Both the position numbers and the translations under genes were made by a program. The notes under the pieces are model-generated. The model saw only the letters and a list, made by a program, of their open reading frames with translations, had not been told where the DNA came from and ran no database searches. From Paracoccus pantotrophus (GTDB lineage Bacteria; Pseudomonadota; Alphaproteobacteria; Rhodobacterales; Rhodobacteraceae), in assembly GCF_008824185.1 (NCBI RefSeq), contig NZ_CP044425.1, positions 372,001-436,000 on the forward strand: 64,000 nucleotides of DNA, written 5' to 3'. Shown here one piece after another: positions 17,216-28,410 of this stretch. The first letter of the stretch is position 1. Every line of letters begins with the position of its first letter.

Positions 17216-17651
17216 GATGCGGTCCGGAACTGGCTCTATGCCCGGCGCAATTACGTCGATAGGCTGGACCGCGCGGCCGAGAAACTGGCCGAGGCGCTGG
17301 CGCGGCACCGCAACGAGCCACATATGGCGCTGACCGGCCGGCTGGCCGCGCATGGCATCGCGGTGCGCATCCTGCCCGCCCCGGTCAGGGGCGAGCTGAT
17401 GCTGTCCGAACTGCTGGGGCAGTCCAGCCGCCGGTTCCAGATCGGCGCGCTACGACGTGGAACTGCTGGGCCACCGCTTCGGTGCCAGTTTCGAGCAGAC
17501 CGCGCATCGTATGTCCACGCTGCAACGCCCCGAGGCGCGCGGCGTCCCGTTCTTCTTCGTGCGGCTGGACCGGGCCGGGGGCAGCCGTGGCGCGGCAGCG
17601 GCAAGCCGGCCGGCCATGCTGCCGCTTGCCAGCGCCCGCGCCAGAAGCTAG
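17213..17651 (+). pseudogene. RamB-like glyoxylate-shunt regulator relic
   Basis: Pieces of an XRE-family regulator with a C-terminal ImmA/IrrE-like sensor region, the type (RamB in Paracoccus denitrificans) that controls isocitrate lyase genes. Readable are NWLYARRNYVDRLDRAAEKL and GELMLSELLGQSSRRFQIG, then after a deletion and frameshift at about 17447, RYDVELLGHRFGASFEQTAH and TLQRPEARGVPFFFVRLDRA. The helix-turn-helix N-terminus and most of the metallopeptidase-like core are absent. It is divergent from the aceB relic, the position expected for its regulator. It ends directly before the cobalamin riboswitch. Confidence 0.75.
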
Positions 17652-17657
17652 GGAAGG

Positions 17658-17840
17658 CGCGTCGGTTTCCGCAAGGAATTGAAAGGGAATCCGCCGGGGC
17701 GCCCGCAGGCGTCCCGAACCGGAACTGCCCCCGCAACTGTAGGCGGCGAGCAGGATGCGAGAATGCCACTGTGGCCCCGCGCCATGGGAAGGCCGCATCC
17801 CTGCCGTGACCCGCCAGTCAGGAGACCTGCCGACGACGTT
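17658..17840 (+). promoter_or_regulatory. Cobalamin (B12) riboswitch
   Basis: Leader RNA with the conserved cobalamin aptamer landmarks in order: a purine-rich AAAGGGAA segment near 17682, the core ACTGCCCCCGCAACTGT at about 17724-17740, the GCCACTG block near 17764, GGGAAGGC near 17786 and the B12-box-like GCCAGTCAGGAGACCTGCC at about 17813-17831. It ends roughly 100 bp before the first gene of the B12-type importer. Binding of adenosyl- or methylcobalamin normally represses such operons. The region 17841-17942 contains short GC-rich repeats that could form the expression platform. Confidence 0.92.
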
Positions 17841-17942
17841 TGACCAATCCGAGCGGGTCGGCTCGGGAGGGGTTGCGACCGGCATTCGCCCGGTCTCCAT
17901 CCGCTCATCCGGCCTGTTCATGATGTAGCGGAAGGAAACATC

Positions 17943-18953
17943 ATGCCAAGGCTCACCACGGCGATGATCGCCACGTTCACCCTGGCGCCGATGGCGGCGT
18001 TCGGGGCCACCGAATACCCGCTGACGCTGACCAGCTGCGGCCACGAAGTCACTTTCGACAAGGCGCCCGAAAGCGTCGTCAGCGTCGGGCAAAGCACGAC
18101 CGAGATCCTCTACATGCTGGGGCTGGCCGACAAGGTGGCGGGCACGGCGCTGTGGATCAACCCCGTCCTGCCCGAATTTGCCGAGGCGGATGCCGGGGTC
18201 GAGCGGCTGGCCGACAACGCCCCCAGCTTCGAAAGCGTGCTGGCCAAGAAGCCTGGGCTGGTGGTCACGGCCTATGAATGGATGATCGGCCCGCAGGGCG
18301 TGGTCGGCACACGCGAGATGTTCGACGACGCGCAGATCCCCAGCTGGATCATGCCCACCGAATGCGTCGGCAAGGACAATACGCAAAGCATGGACGGCGC
18401 GCGCTCGGTCCTGTTCGACACCGCGCTGCTCTACCAGGGCATCGAGGAACTGGCGGCGATCTTCGACGTGCAGGATCGCGGGGCCGCGGTGATCGCCGAC
18501 CTGAAGGCGCGCGAGGCGGCGGCGGTCGAGCGGGCGCAGGCGCTGGACCTGCCCGAAACGGTGTCGGGCCTGTTCTGGTATTCCTCGGCCGAGATCGAGA
18601 TCGACCCCTATGTCGCGGGTGCCAATGGCGTGCCGGGCTGGATGATGTCCAAGCTGGGGGTCAGGAACGTCGTCGCCTCGGCCGAGGAATGGCCGACCGT
18701 GGGCTGGGAAACCATCAGCAAGGCCAATCCCAGCTTCATCGTCGCCGCCGAGATGAACCGGCGCCGCTTTCCGGCCGACGACATCGCCGTCAAGCGGGAT
18801 TTCCTGACCTCGGACCCGGTGACGAGCGAGATGGGGGCGGTAAAGAACGACCGCATCCTGACCATGCCGGCCAATGCGATGGACCCCTCGGTGCGCGCGA
18901 TCTATGCGCTGGAATCGCTGGCTGACTCGCTGGCCGGGTTCGACCTGAAATGA
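17943..18953 (+). CDS. Periplasmic binding protein of a cobalamin-type ABC importer
   Basis: 336 residues, BtuF/FecB-like fold. A signal peptide (1-22, ending AFGA) sends it to the periplasm. Typical class III features are visible: VVSVGQSTTEILYMLGLADKV in the first lobe, PGLVVTAYEW, a long connecting helix (residues 175-200) and the second lobe with NRRRFPADD. It binds the ligand and delivers it to the permease. The B12 riboswitch upstream makes a corrinoid the likely ligand. Siderophore systems share the fold, but their regulation would be iron-dependent. The stop overlaps the next start (ATGA). Confidence 0.85.
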   Translation: MPRLTTAMIATFTLAPMAAFGATEYPLTLTSCGHEVTFDKAPESVVSVGQSTTEILYMLGLADKVAGTALWINPVLPEFAEADAGVERLADNAPSFESVLAKKPGLVVTAYEWMIGPQGVVGTREMFDDAQIPSWIMPTECVGKDNTQSMDGARSVLFDTALLYQGIEELAAIFDVQDRGAAVIADLKAREAAAVERAQALDLPETVSGLFWYSSAEIEIDPYVAGANGVPGWMMSKLGVRNVVASAEEWPTVGWETISKANPSFIVAAEMNRRRFPADDIAVKRDFLTSDPVTSEMGAVKNDRILTMPANAMDPSVRAIYALESLADSLAGFDLK

Positions 18954-19999
18954 GGGCGCGCGCCGCGACCCGCAGCACGGGGCGCAATCGGGGCTGGCTG
19001 TGGCTGGCCCCCGCCGTGCTGGTCGCGGCGCTGCTCTTCGGAACGGCGGTGGGCGAGACGCGCATTCCGCTGGCCACCGTCATCGAGGTGCTGGCGGTCA
19101 AGGCCGGGCTTGGCTCGGCCGCGCTCGATCCGATCGATGCCAGCGTGATCTGGCATTACCGGCTGTCGCGGGCGGTGGTCGCGGCCTGCGGCGGCGCAAG
19201 CCTGGCGCTGTCGGGGCTGATCCTGCAGGCGCTGCTGCGCAACCCGCTGGCCGAGCCCTATCTGCTGGGGATTTCGGCCGGGGCCTCGACCGGGGCGGTC
19301 ACGGTCGCGGTGGCGGGGATCGGCGCGGGGCTGCTCAGCATGTCGGCGGGCGCCTTTGCCGGGGCGCTGACCGCCTTCGCGCTGGTGGCGGCGCTGGCGC
19401 GCGCCGCCGGCGGCGGGACCGGGATGCGCGGCGCCGGGGTCATCATCCTGGCGGGCATCGCCGGCTCGCAGATGTTCAACGCGCTGACCGCGCTGATCAT
19501 CGCGCAATCGGCCAGCGCCGAGCAGGCGCGCGGCATCATGTTCTGGCTGCTGGGCAACCTGTCCGGCGTGCGCTGGCCCGACAGCTGGGTCGCGGTCCCG
19601 ATGGCGGCGCTGGCGCTGGGGGTGGCGCTGTGGCATGCGCGCGCGCTCGACGCCTTTGCCTTCGGCGCGGAAAGCGCCGCGTCGCTGGGCATCGACCTGC
19701 GGCGCACGCAGGTGCTGCTGATCGGAACGGCCTCGCTGGCGACGGCGATCATGGTCTCGATCGCCGGGGCCATCGGCTTCGTCGGGCTGGTGGTGCCGCA
19801 TGCGATGCGCATCCTCGTCGGGCCGCGCCATGCCAGGCTGGTCCCGGCGACGGCGCTGGCGGGGGCGGTGTTCCTGGTGCTGTCCGACGTCGTCTCGCGC
19901 ATCGTCATTCCCGGCCAGGTGCTGCCCATCGGCGTCATCACCGCGCTGGTCGGCGCGCCCGCCTTTGCCGTGGTCATGATCCGGGGAAGGCAACGATGA
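18950..19999 (+). CDS. BtuC/FecCD-family ABC permease
   Basis: 349 residues with about ten membrane helices, the BtuC/FecCD topology. Family motifs include RLSRAVVAACGGASLALSG, QALLRNPLAEPYLLGISAGA and the cytoplasmic coupling region near GAIGFVGLVVPHAMRI. It forms the homodimeric channel for corrinoid passage through the inner membrane. It overlaps both neighbours by 4 bp, so the three importer subunits are translationally coupled under the riboswitch. Confidence 0.88.
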   Translation: MRARAATRSTGRNRGWLWLAPAVLVAALLFGTAVGETRIPLATVIEVLAVKAGLGSAALDPIDASVIWHYRLSRAVVAACGGASLALSGLILQALLRNPLAEPYLLGISAGASTGAVTVAVAGIGAGLLSMSAGAFAGALTAFALVAALARAAGGGTGMRGAGVIILAGIAGSQMFNALTALIIAQSASAEQARGIMFWLLGNLSGVRWPDSWVAVPMAALALGVALWHARALDAFAFGAESAASLGIDLRRTQVLLIGTASLATAIMVSIAGAIGFVGLVVPHAMRILVGPRHARLVPATALAGAVFLVLSDVVSRIVIPGQVLPIGVITALVGAPAFAVVMIRGRQR

Positions 20000-20766
20000 C
20001 GCCCATCCTGGAAGCCGTCGGCGCCAGCCATGCCGTGCGCGGCCGCGAGATCCTGTCCGACATCAGCCTGCGCCTGCATCCGGGCGAGACCCTGGGCCTG
20101 ATCGGGCCGAACGGATCGGGCAAGTCGACGCTGATGGGGATGATGGCGGGCCTGCTGCGCCCCAGCCGCGGAGAGATCCGGCTGGAAGGCCGTCCCATGG
20201 CCCGGCTGGGCCGGCGGCAGATCGCGCGGCGGCTGGCGCTGGTCGCGCAATCGGCCGAGACGGCCGAACGGATCACCGTGCGCGATGCGGTGGAGTTGGG
20301 CCGCACGCCCTGGCTTGGCGCGCTGCGGCCATGGGGTGCCCAGGACGACGACGCCGTCGCGGCGGCCCTTGATGCCGTGGACATGGCGCATATGGCGGGG
20401 CGCGACTGGGCCTCGCTGTCGGGGGGCGAGCGCCAGCGCGTCCATATCGCGCGCGCCCATGCGCAGGCCCCGCGCGTCCTGCTGTTGGACGAGCCGACGA
20501 ACCATCTCGACATCCATCACCAGATCGCCATCCTCGACCTGGTCGCGCAGCTTTCCGTCACCACCGTCATCGCGCTGCACGACCTGCATCACGCGCTGCG
20601 CTGCGACCGGATCATGGTGCTGCGCGCGGGCCGCTGCGTGGCGCTTGGCCCGCCGATGGAAATCCTGACCCCGGCGCTGATCCGCGAGATCTTTGCCGTC
20701 GAGGCCGAGATCATCCCCCATCCTGGCGGGGGCCGGCCGGTCTTTGCCTTCCAACGCCTTGCCTGA
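19996..20766 (+). CDS. BtuD-like ABC ATPase of the cobalamin-type importer
   Basis: 256 residues. Walker A is GPNGSGKST, the signature LSGGERQRVHIARA, Walker B VLLLDEPTNHLDI and the switch His ALHDLHHAL, typical of the FecE/BtuD class. ATG 19996 was chosen because it overlaps the permease stop (ATGA); longer upstream frames only shadow the permease. It powers import by the binding protein and permease before it. The next gene, pseudoazurin, starts 12 bp downstream. Confidence 0.9.
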   Translation: MTPILEAVGASHAVRGREILSDISLRLHPGETLGLIGPNGSGKSTLMGMMAGLLRPSRGEIRLEGRPMARLGRRQIARRLALVAQSAETAERITVRDAVELGRTPWLGALRPWGAQDDDAVAAALDAVDMAHMAGRDWASLSGGERQRVHIARAHAQAPRVLLLDEPTNHLDIHHQIAILDLVAQLSVTTVIALHDLHHALRCDRIMVLRAGRCVALGPPMEILTPALIREIFAVEAEIIPHPGGGRPVFAFQRLA

Positions 20767-20777
20767 AGGGACATCCC

Positions 20778-21206
20778 ATGCTGCTTCGCGCCGCGCTTCT
20801 TGCCTGCCTGCTGCCCGCCGCCGCCCTGGCCGAGACGCATGAGGTCAGGATGCTCAACCGCAATGCCACCGGCCCGATGCCCTTCGAGCCGGACTACCTG
20901 GTGGTCCAGCCCGGCGACACGGTCCGGTTCATCGCCGCCGATCCCGGCCACAATGCCGCCACCATCGCCGGGATGATCCCCGAGGGCGGCGAGAAATTCG
21001 TCGGCAAGATCGACGAGGAAATCGAAGTCACGCTGGACGCCGAGGGCATCTGGGGCGTCAAATGCTCGCCGCATTTCACCATGGGCATGGTGATGCTGAT
21101 CCAGGTCGGCGACAGGCCCGCGACCGAGGCCGACCTGCCCGACGACCTGCCCCCCGCCGCGCGCCAGAGGATGCTGGAAATCCTTGAACGCCGAAAAGCG
21201 GACTGA
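20778..21206 (+). CDS. Pseudoazurin (blue copper protein)
   Basis: 142 residues including a signal peptide (about 1-18, ending ALA). This periplasmic type 1 copper protein carries electrons to nitrite or nitrous oxide reductase and other acceptors. The copper ligands are present: His in GHNAATI, then Cys, His and Met in VKCSPHFTMGM with the classic Cys-x2-His-x4-Met spacing. It lies 12 bp after the BtuD-like gene with its own SD (AAGGGAC), so it appears to be read from the riboswitch-controlled transcript. No internal promoter is evident. Confidence 0.92.
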   Translation: MLLRAALLACLLPAAALAETHEVRMLNRNATGPMPFEPDYLVVQPGDTVRFIAADPGHNAATIAGMIPEGGEKFVGKIDEEIEVTLDAEGIWGVKCSPHFTMGMVMLIQVGDRPATEADLPDDLPPAARQRMLEILERRKAD

Positions 21207-21659
21207 GCCGGGGCCGCGTCGCATTGCAGCACAGGAGGGCGGCGCGGGCCTGCCCCCTCCCGCGGACTGCGCATCGGCGCGGGACTGGGAAAACCGATCT
21301 GCCTGGGCACCCGGCGCGGCGGGAATGGGGGGCGAAACAGGGCACGGGAAGCGCGCGCTGCGGGCAGGCGGGACGCTCGCGGGCTTTGCAGCCGGGGGCG
21401 ATCCTCGTCGCAGGCGCGGGGTTCTTCAGGGCCAGCCCGCACGCATCGACCAGCCGGCCGGCCGGCAGTCCAAGATGCGGGCCGGGGCCACACTTTACGA
21501 CATGAGCGGACTCGGCGCATTCAAGGCGCTGGACGCCCCGATCCGGCGCAGCCTGCTGCCCGCGCAAGGCTGATCATCGGGCGAGACGGTTCCGCCGATG
21601 ATCAGCGGGGCGCAAGCGCCCACCGTCCCGCCGGTCCGTTCGCGCATCAGGCGACGGCC
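21207..21659. other. Intergenic region between pseudoazurin and paaZ
   Basis: About 450 GC-rich bases between convergent genes. An open frame extends from 21184 to 21573 but starts inside pseudoazurin and has no recognisable domain or good codon pattern, so I do not call it. The region ends with a strong hairpin at 21569-21606. Confidence 0.5.
21569..21606. terminator. Long hairpin between pseudoazurin and paaZ
   Basis: A perfect 12-bp stem (GCTGATCATCGG with CCGATGATCAGC) separated by 14 nt, about 55 bp after the paaZ stop. It is well placed as the 3' terminator of the long paa operon on the minus strand. No clear T-run is present on either side. Confidence 0.6.
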
Positions 21660-23720
<2,061 letters not shown>

Positions 23721-23797
23721 GGGCGTTTCCTCGGTCAATCTTCGTTTTGGTCAGGCGGCAAGGCCGCGCCTGTCGGGGCACGGCCGCAAGCACCGAT

Positions 23798-24550
<753 letters not shown>

Positions 24551-24572
24551 GGGTTCCCCTCCTGCGCCCGGA

Positions 24573-25649
24573 TCATTCGTCATAGGTGACGACCACGCGG
24601 TCGCTGATCGGATAGGCCTGGCAGGACAGCACATAGCCGGCACGGACCTCGTAATCCTCCAGCGCGTGGTTCACCGCCATCTCGACCTCGCCCTCCAGCA
24701 CCTTGCAGCGGCAGGTCGAGCAGACGCCCGCCTTGCAGGAATAGGGCGCGTCCATGCTGTTGGCGAGCGCGGCTTCCAGGATCGTCTCGCCCTCGCGCGG
24801 CATCTGGAAGCTGCGGGTGGCGCCGTCCAGCGTCACGGTGGCCGCGACCCCCTCGCCGGCACCAGCGGCCTGGGCCGAGACGGGCCGGGCCTTGGCGCGG
24901 CCGGGCTGGCTGGAGGCGAACAGCTCGAACTTGATCTGCTCGTCGCGCAGCCCGTGGTCGCGCAAGGACGCCGCGACGGTCAGCATCATCGGTTCCGGGC
25001 CGCAGATGAAGGCGGTGTCCACGGCCTCGGCATCCAGCCAATGCTGGAACAGCGCCGCCATCTTGGCCTCGTCGATGCGGCCGGTGAACAGGTCGATCTC
25101 CTGCCCCTCCTGCTCCAGCACATGGATGACCGAGAAGCGGCCGAGATAGAGGTTCTTCAGATCCTCCAGCTCCTCGCGGAACATGATGGTGTTGATCTGG
25201 CGGTTGGCATAGACCAGCGTGAACTGCGCGCGCGGCTCGCGCGCCAGCACGGTCTTGATGATCGACAGGACCGGCGTGATGCCCGAGCCGGCGGCAAAGC
25301 CCAGATACTGCTTTTCCGCCTCGGGCTCGATCGGGGTGAAGAACTTGCCCATCGGCGGCATCGCCTCGATCTCGTCGCCCGGCGCCAGGTTCTCGTTGGC
25401 CCAGGTGCTGAAGGCGCCGCCATCGACGCGCTTGATGCCGACGCGCAGCATGCCCTCGTCCTTGCCGGCGCAGATCGAATAGGAGCGGCGCAGCTCCTCG
25501 CCGTCGAAATCGCGGCGGAAGGTCAGGTATTGGCCCTGGGTGAAGTCGAACAGCGCGCGGTCCTCGTCGCGGGGCGCCAGGGTGACGACCACCGCGTCGC
25601 GCGTCTCGCGGCGCACGTCGATGACCTTCAGCGGGTGGAAGCGTGCCAT
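24573..25649 (-). CDS. paaE: PaaE: reductase of phenylacetyl-CoA 1,2-epoxidase
   Basis: 358 residues. It passes electrons from NADPH through FAD and a plant-type [2Fe-2S] cluster to the PaaABC oxygenase. Domain order is an FAD-binding domain (RRSYSIC near 55), an NAD domain (LGFAAGSGITPVLSIIKTVL, AFICGPEPMM) and a C-terminal ferredoxin with CKAGVCSTCRC plus a later CQAYP cysteine. The gene lies 31 bp downstream of paaD and 22 bp before the next gene, in the standard A-B-C-D-E order. Confidence 0.94.
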   Translation of the reverse strand: MARFHPLKVIDVRRETRDAVVVTLAPRDEDRALFDFTQGQYLTFRRDFDGEELRRSYSICAGKDEGMLRVGIKRVDGGAFSTWANENLAPGDEIEAMPPMGKFFTPIEPEAEKQYLGFAAGSGITPVLSIIKTVLAREPRAQFTLVYANRQINTIMFREELEDLKNLYLGRFSVIHVLEQEGQEIDLFTGRIDEAKMAALFQHWLDAEAVDTAFICGPEPMMLTVAASLRDHGLRDEQIKFELFASSQPGRAKARPVSAQAAGAGEGVAATVTLDGATRSFQMPREGETILEAALANSMDAPYSCKAGVCSTCRCKVLEGEVEMAVNHALEDYEVRAGYVLSCQAYPISDRVVVTYDE

Positions 25650-25680
25650 GGGGGTATCCTTCCTGAAGCGGGTCGCCTTC

Positions 25681-26202
25681 TTACAGGCATTTGAAATAGT
25701 CGAAGGGTTCCAGACAGTCCTTGCAGCGATAATTCGCCTTGCAGGGGGTCGAGCCGAACTGGCTGATCTTTTCGGTATTGGTCGAGCCGCAGCGCGGGCA
25801 GGCGATGGTCAGGTTGGCGCCGGTCATCCGGGCGATGCGCCCGGCCAGCACCCCGTCCGCCGCCGTGCCATCCACGGGGGGGGCAATGCCATAGGCGCGC
25901 AGCTTTTCCCGGCCCTCCGGCGTGATCCAGTCGGTGGTCCAGGGCGGCGACATCTGGCGCTCCAGCCGCAGCTTGTCGATGCCGTGGCCGCGCAGCGCGG
26001 TCTCGATATCCAGGTTGATGATGCTGGTCGCGGGACAGCCGGAATAGGTCGGCGTGACCCGGACGACCAGCGTATCGCCCTGCCATTCGACGCCGCGGAT
26101 GATGCCCAGGTCGGTCAGGCTGATCACCGGGATCTCCGGGTCGGGCACCTCGGACAGCCAGCCCCAGACCTGCTCGACGCTGGGATGGGTCGCAGCGGCC
26201 AT
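25681..26202 (-). CDS. paaD: PaaD: maturation factor for the phenylacetyl-CoA epoxidase
   Basis: 173 residues. The N-terminal two-thirds is a MIP18/SufT-like domain (SEVPDPEIPVISLTDLGIIR) implicated in Fe-S or diiron assembly. The C-terminal part has a zinc ribbon-like Cys set (CPRCGS, then CKANYRCKDC). It is needed for an active PaaABCE complex in characterised systems, although its exact reaction is unsettled. It is encoded 6 bp after paaC, consistent with one transcript. Confidence 0.92.
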   Translation of the reverse strand: MAAATHPSVEQVWGWLSEVPDPEIPVISLTDLGIIRGVEWQGDTLVVRVTPTYSGCPATSIINLDIETALRGHGIDKLRLERQMSPPWTTDWITPEGREKLRAYGIAPPVDGTAADGVLAGRIARMTGANLTIACPRCGSTNTEKISQFGSTPCKANYRCKDCLEPFDYFKCL

Positions 26203-26208
26203 GGCGCC

Positions 26209-27063
26209 TTACCAGCTGGCGCCGGGATAGGCGCGTTGCAGGAACTGCATCTCGGCCAGGATGTAGCCCAGATGTTCCGTGTGGATGCCCTGCTTGCCGC
26301 CCTTATGCGCGAAATCGCTTTCGGGGATCTGCAAGGTCGCCTCGCCCAGCACATGGCGCAGCGAGGCGTCCCAGCCGGCGCGCAGGCTGGCCGGATCGGG
26401 GGCAATGCCGCGCGCGGCCATCTGCGCATCCTTGTCGTCGCCCAGGAACATCTCTCCGGTATAGGGCCAGAGCGCGTCCAGCGCCTGCTGCATCCGGCGG
26501 TGGCTTTCCTCGGTCCCGTCGCCCAGCCGCACCACCAGGTCGGAGGAGCGTTCCAGGTGATAGGCGACCTCCTTGCCGGCCTTGGCCGCGATCTCGGCCA
26601 CGCGCGGGTCCGACGAGGCCGCCAGCCCCTTCAGCAATTCATGGTGCCAGGCGTCGAACAGGAACTGCCGCATCAGCGTATGGCCGAAATCGCCGTTCGG
26701 ACGCTCGCAGATCAGCAGGTTGCGGAAATCCCAGGCGTCGCGCAGATAGGCCAGGTCGTCGGCCGAGCGGCCCTGCCCCTCGACCTCGCCGGCAAGCCCC
26801 AGCCACAGCTGGGTCTGGCCGATCAGGTCCAGCGCCACGTTGGCCAGCGCGATGTCCTCCTCCAGCGCCGGCGAATGGCCGCACCATTCCGAGACGCGAT
26901 GGCCCAGGATCAGCGTCGAGTCACCAAGGCGCAGCAGGGTTTCGAACAGCGCCTCCTGGCCCTCGTCGGGCTGGGGCACGGCGGGATGGGCCGGATGGGC
27001 CTCGGCCTCGCGCCGGGCCAGTTCCGCCACCTGGGGCGTGTTCATGTCGGGCAGCGACGGCAT
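26209..27063 (-). CDS. paaC: PaaC: structural subunit of phenylacetyl-CoA 1,2-epoxidase
   Basis: 284 residues, ferritin-like helical subunit that supports the catalytic PaaA. Blocks seen are GHRVSEWCGHSPALEEDIAL, LDLIGQTQLWLGLAGE and QFLFDAWHHELLKGL. The start at 27063 overlaps the paaB stop (TGATG); an internal Met at 27045 is possible. The paralogous PaaC does not need a complete diiron site. It forms the PaaAC heterodimer that PaaB bridges. Confidence 0.92.
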   Translation of the reverse strand: MPSLPDMNTPQVAELARREAEAHPAHPAVPQPDEGQEALFETLLRLGDSTLILGHRVSEWCGHSPALEEDIALANVALDLIGQTQLWLGLAGEVEGQGRSADDLAYLRDAWDFRNLLICERPNGDFGHTLMRQFLFDAWHHELLKGLAASSDPRVAEIAAKAGKEVAYHLERSSDLVVRLGDGTEESHRRMQQALDALWPYTGEMFLGDDKDAQMAARGIAPDPASLRAGWDASLRHVLGEATLQIPESDFAHKGGKQGIHTEHLGYILAEMQFLQRAYPGASW

Positions 27064-27347
27064 CACATATGCCCCACTTCTTCGGGAATGTCGAAAAAGG
27101 TCGGGTGGCGATAGACCTTGGCGTTCGAGGGCTCGAAGAGCGGCCCCTTTTCCGAGGGGCTCGACGCGGTGATCTGCGCCGAGGGCACGACCCAGATCGA
27201 CACGCCCTCGTTGCGGCGGGTATAGACGTCGCGGGCGTTCATGATCGCCATTTCGGCGTCGGGCGCGTGCAGGCTGCCGACATGGCGGTGGTTCAGCCCG
27301 TGCTGGCCCCGGATGAAGACCTCCCAGAGCGGCCATTCCTTGGACAT
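27063..27347 (-). CDS. paaB: PaaB: bridging subunit of phenylacetyl-CoA 1,2-epoxidase
   Basis: 94 residues, the normal size. The sequence EWPLWEVFIRGQHGLNHRHV and the block RRNEGVSIWVVPSAQI are typical of PaaB. ATG 27347 follows SD AGGGAGAG; the frame upstream of it lacks conservation. PaaB holds two PaaAC heterodimers together and helps electron transfer from PaaE. Confidence 0.93.
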   Translation of the reverse strand: MSKEWPLWEVFIRGQHGLNHRHVGSLHAPDAEMAIMNARDVYTRRNEGVSIWVVPSAQITASSPSEKGPLFEPSNAKVYRHPTFFDIPEEVGHM

Positions 27348-27402
27348 GGTTCTCTCCCTAAACTTGGTTCTGCGACTGGCGCGTGTTCCTGGCGATGACG
27401 GG

Positions 27403-28392
27403 TTATTCGGCGGCCTGCGCCCGGCGGGCGGCGGCCTTCTCGGCATGGGCCATCAGCCCCTCGCGGAACCAGGCGCCGTCCTCCCAGGCCTTGACGCGGG
27501 CGCCCAGCCGGTCCTTGTTGCAGGGCCCGTTGCCGGCGATCACGTCGAAGAATTCCGACCAATCCGGCTCGCTGAAATCGTAGCCACCCTTTTCCTCGTT
27601 CCATTTCAGGTCCGGGTCGGGGACGGTCAGGCCCAGGTATTCCGCCTGCGGCACGGTCTGGTCGACGAATTTCTGCCGCAGCTCGTCATTGGTGTTGATC
27701 TTGATCTTCCAGGCCATCGACTGCGCCGAATGCACCGAATCCTTGTCCGAAGGCCCGAACATCATCAGCGCCGGATACCAGAAGCGGTTCAGCGCGTCCT
27801 GCGCCATGCGCTTCTGCGCCGGCGTGCCCTGGGCCAGCTTCATCATCACCGCATAGCCCTGGCGCTGGTGGAAGCTTTCCTCCTTGCAGATGCGGATCAT
27901 GGCGCGGGAATAGGGACCATAGCTGGTGCGCTGCAGCGGCACCTGGTTCATGATCGCCGCGCCGTCGACCAGCCAGCCCACCGCGCCCATGTCCGCCCAG
28001 GTCAGCGTCGGATAGTTGAAGATCGAGGAATATTTCATCTTGCCGGCATGCAAGAGCTCCATCAGCTCGTCGCGCGAGACGCCCAGCGTCTCGGCCGCCG
28101 AATAGAGATAGAGCCCGTGCCCGGCCTCGTCCTGCACCTTGGCCAAGAGGATCGCCTTGCGCTCCAGCGTGGGGGCACGGGTGATCCAGTTGCCCTCGGG
28201 CAGTTGGCCGACGATCTCGCTATGCGCGTGCTGGCCGATCTGGCGGATCAGCGTCTTGCGATAGCCCTCGGGCATCCATTCCTTGGGCTCGATCTTCTCG
28301 CCGCGGTCGATGCGCTCCTGGAAGGCGATCTCCTGGGGAGTCATCTCCTCGCGGGCCTTCATCCCTTCGGATTTCACAAGCTGGGCATACAT
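27403..28392 (-). CDS. paaA: PaaA: catalytic subunit of phenylacetyl-CoA 1,2-epoxidase
   Basis: 329 residues. It inserts one oxygen atom into the aromatic ring of phenylacetyl-CoA at a diiron centre. Iron-ligand motifs are visible as KVQDEAGHGLYLY (ExxH) and ICKEESFHQRQGY (the second Glu/His helix). The N-terminus MYAQLVKSEG and the CoA-binding region YPTLTWADMGAVGWLVDGAA match the family. The gene is 18 bp downstream of the thiolase paaJ and begins the epoxidase block A-B-C-D-E. Confidence 0.95.
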   Translation of the reverse strand: MYAQLVKSEGMKAREEMTPQEIAFQERIDRGEKIEPKEWMPEGYRKTLIRQIGQHAHSEIVGQLPEGNWITRAPTLERKAILLAKVQDEAGHGLYLYSAAETLGVSRDELMELLHAGKMKYSSIFNYPTLTWADMGAVGWLVDGAAIMNQVPLQRTSYGPYSRAMIRICKEESFHQRQGYAVMMKLAQGTPAQKRMAQDALNRFWYPALMMFGPSDKDSVHSAQSMAWKIKINTNDELRQKFVDQTVPQAEYLGLTVPDPDLKWNEEKGGYDFSEPDWSEFFDVIAGNGPCNKDRLGARVKAWEDGAWFREGLMAHAEKAAARRAQAAE

Positions 28393-28410
28393 GGCAAACT
28401 TCTCCCTGGG

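Noticed and set aside
21184..21573. 129-codon frame after pseudoazurin
   Set aside because: Begins inside pseudoazurin, lacks conserved motifs and a ribosome-binding site.
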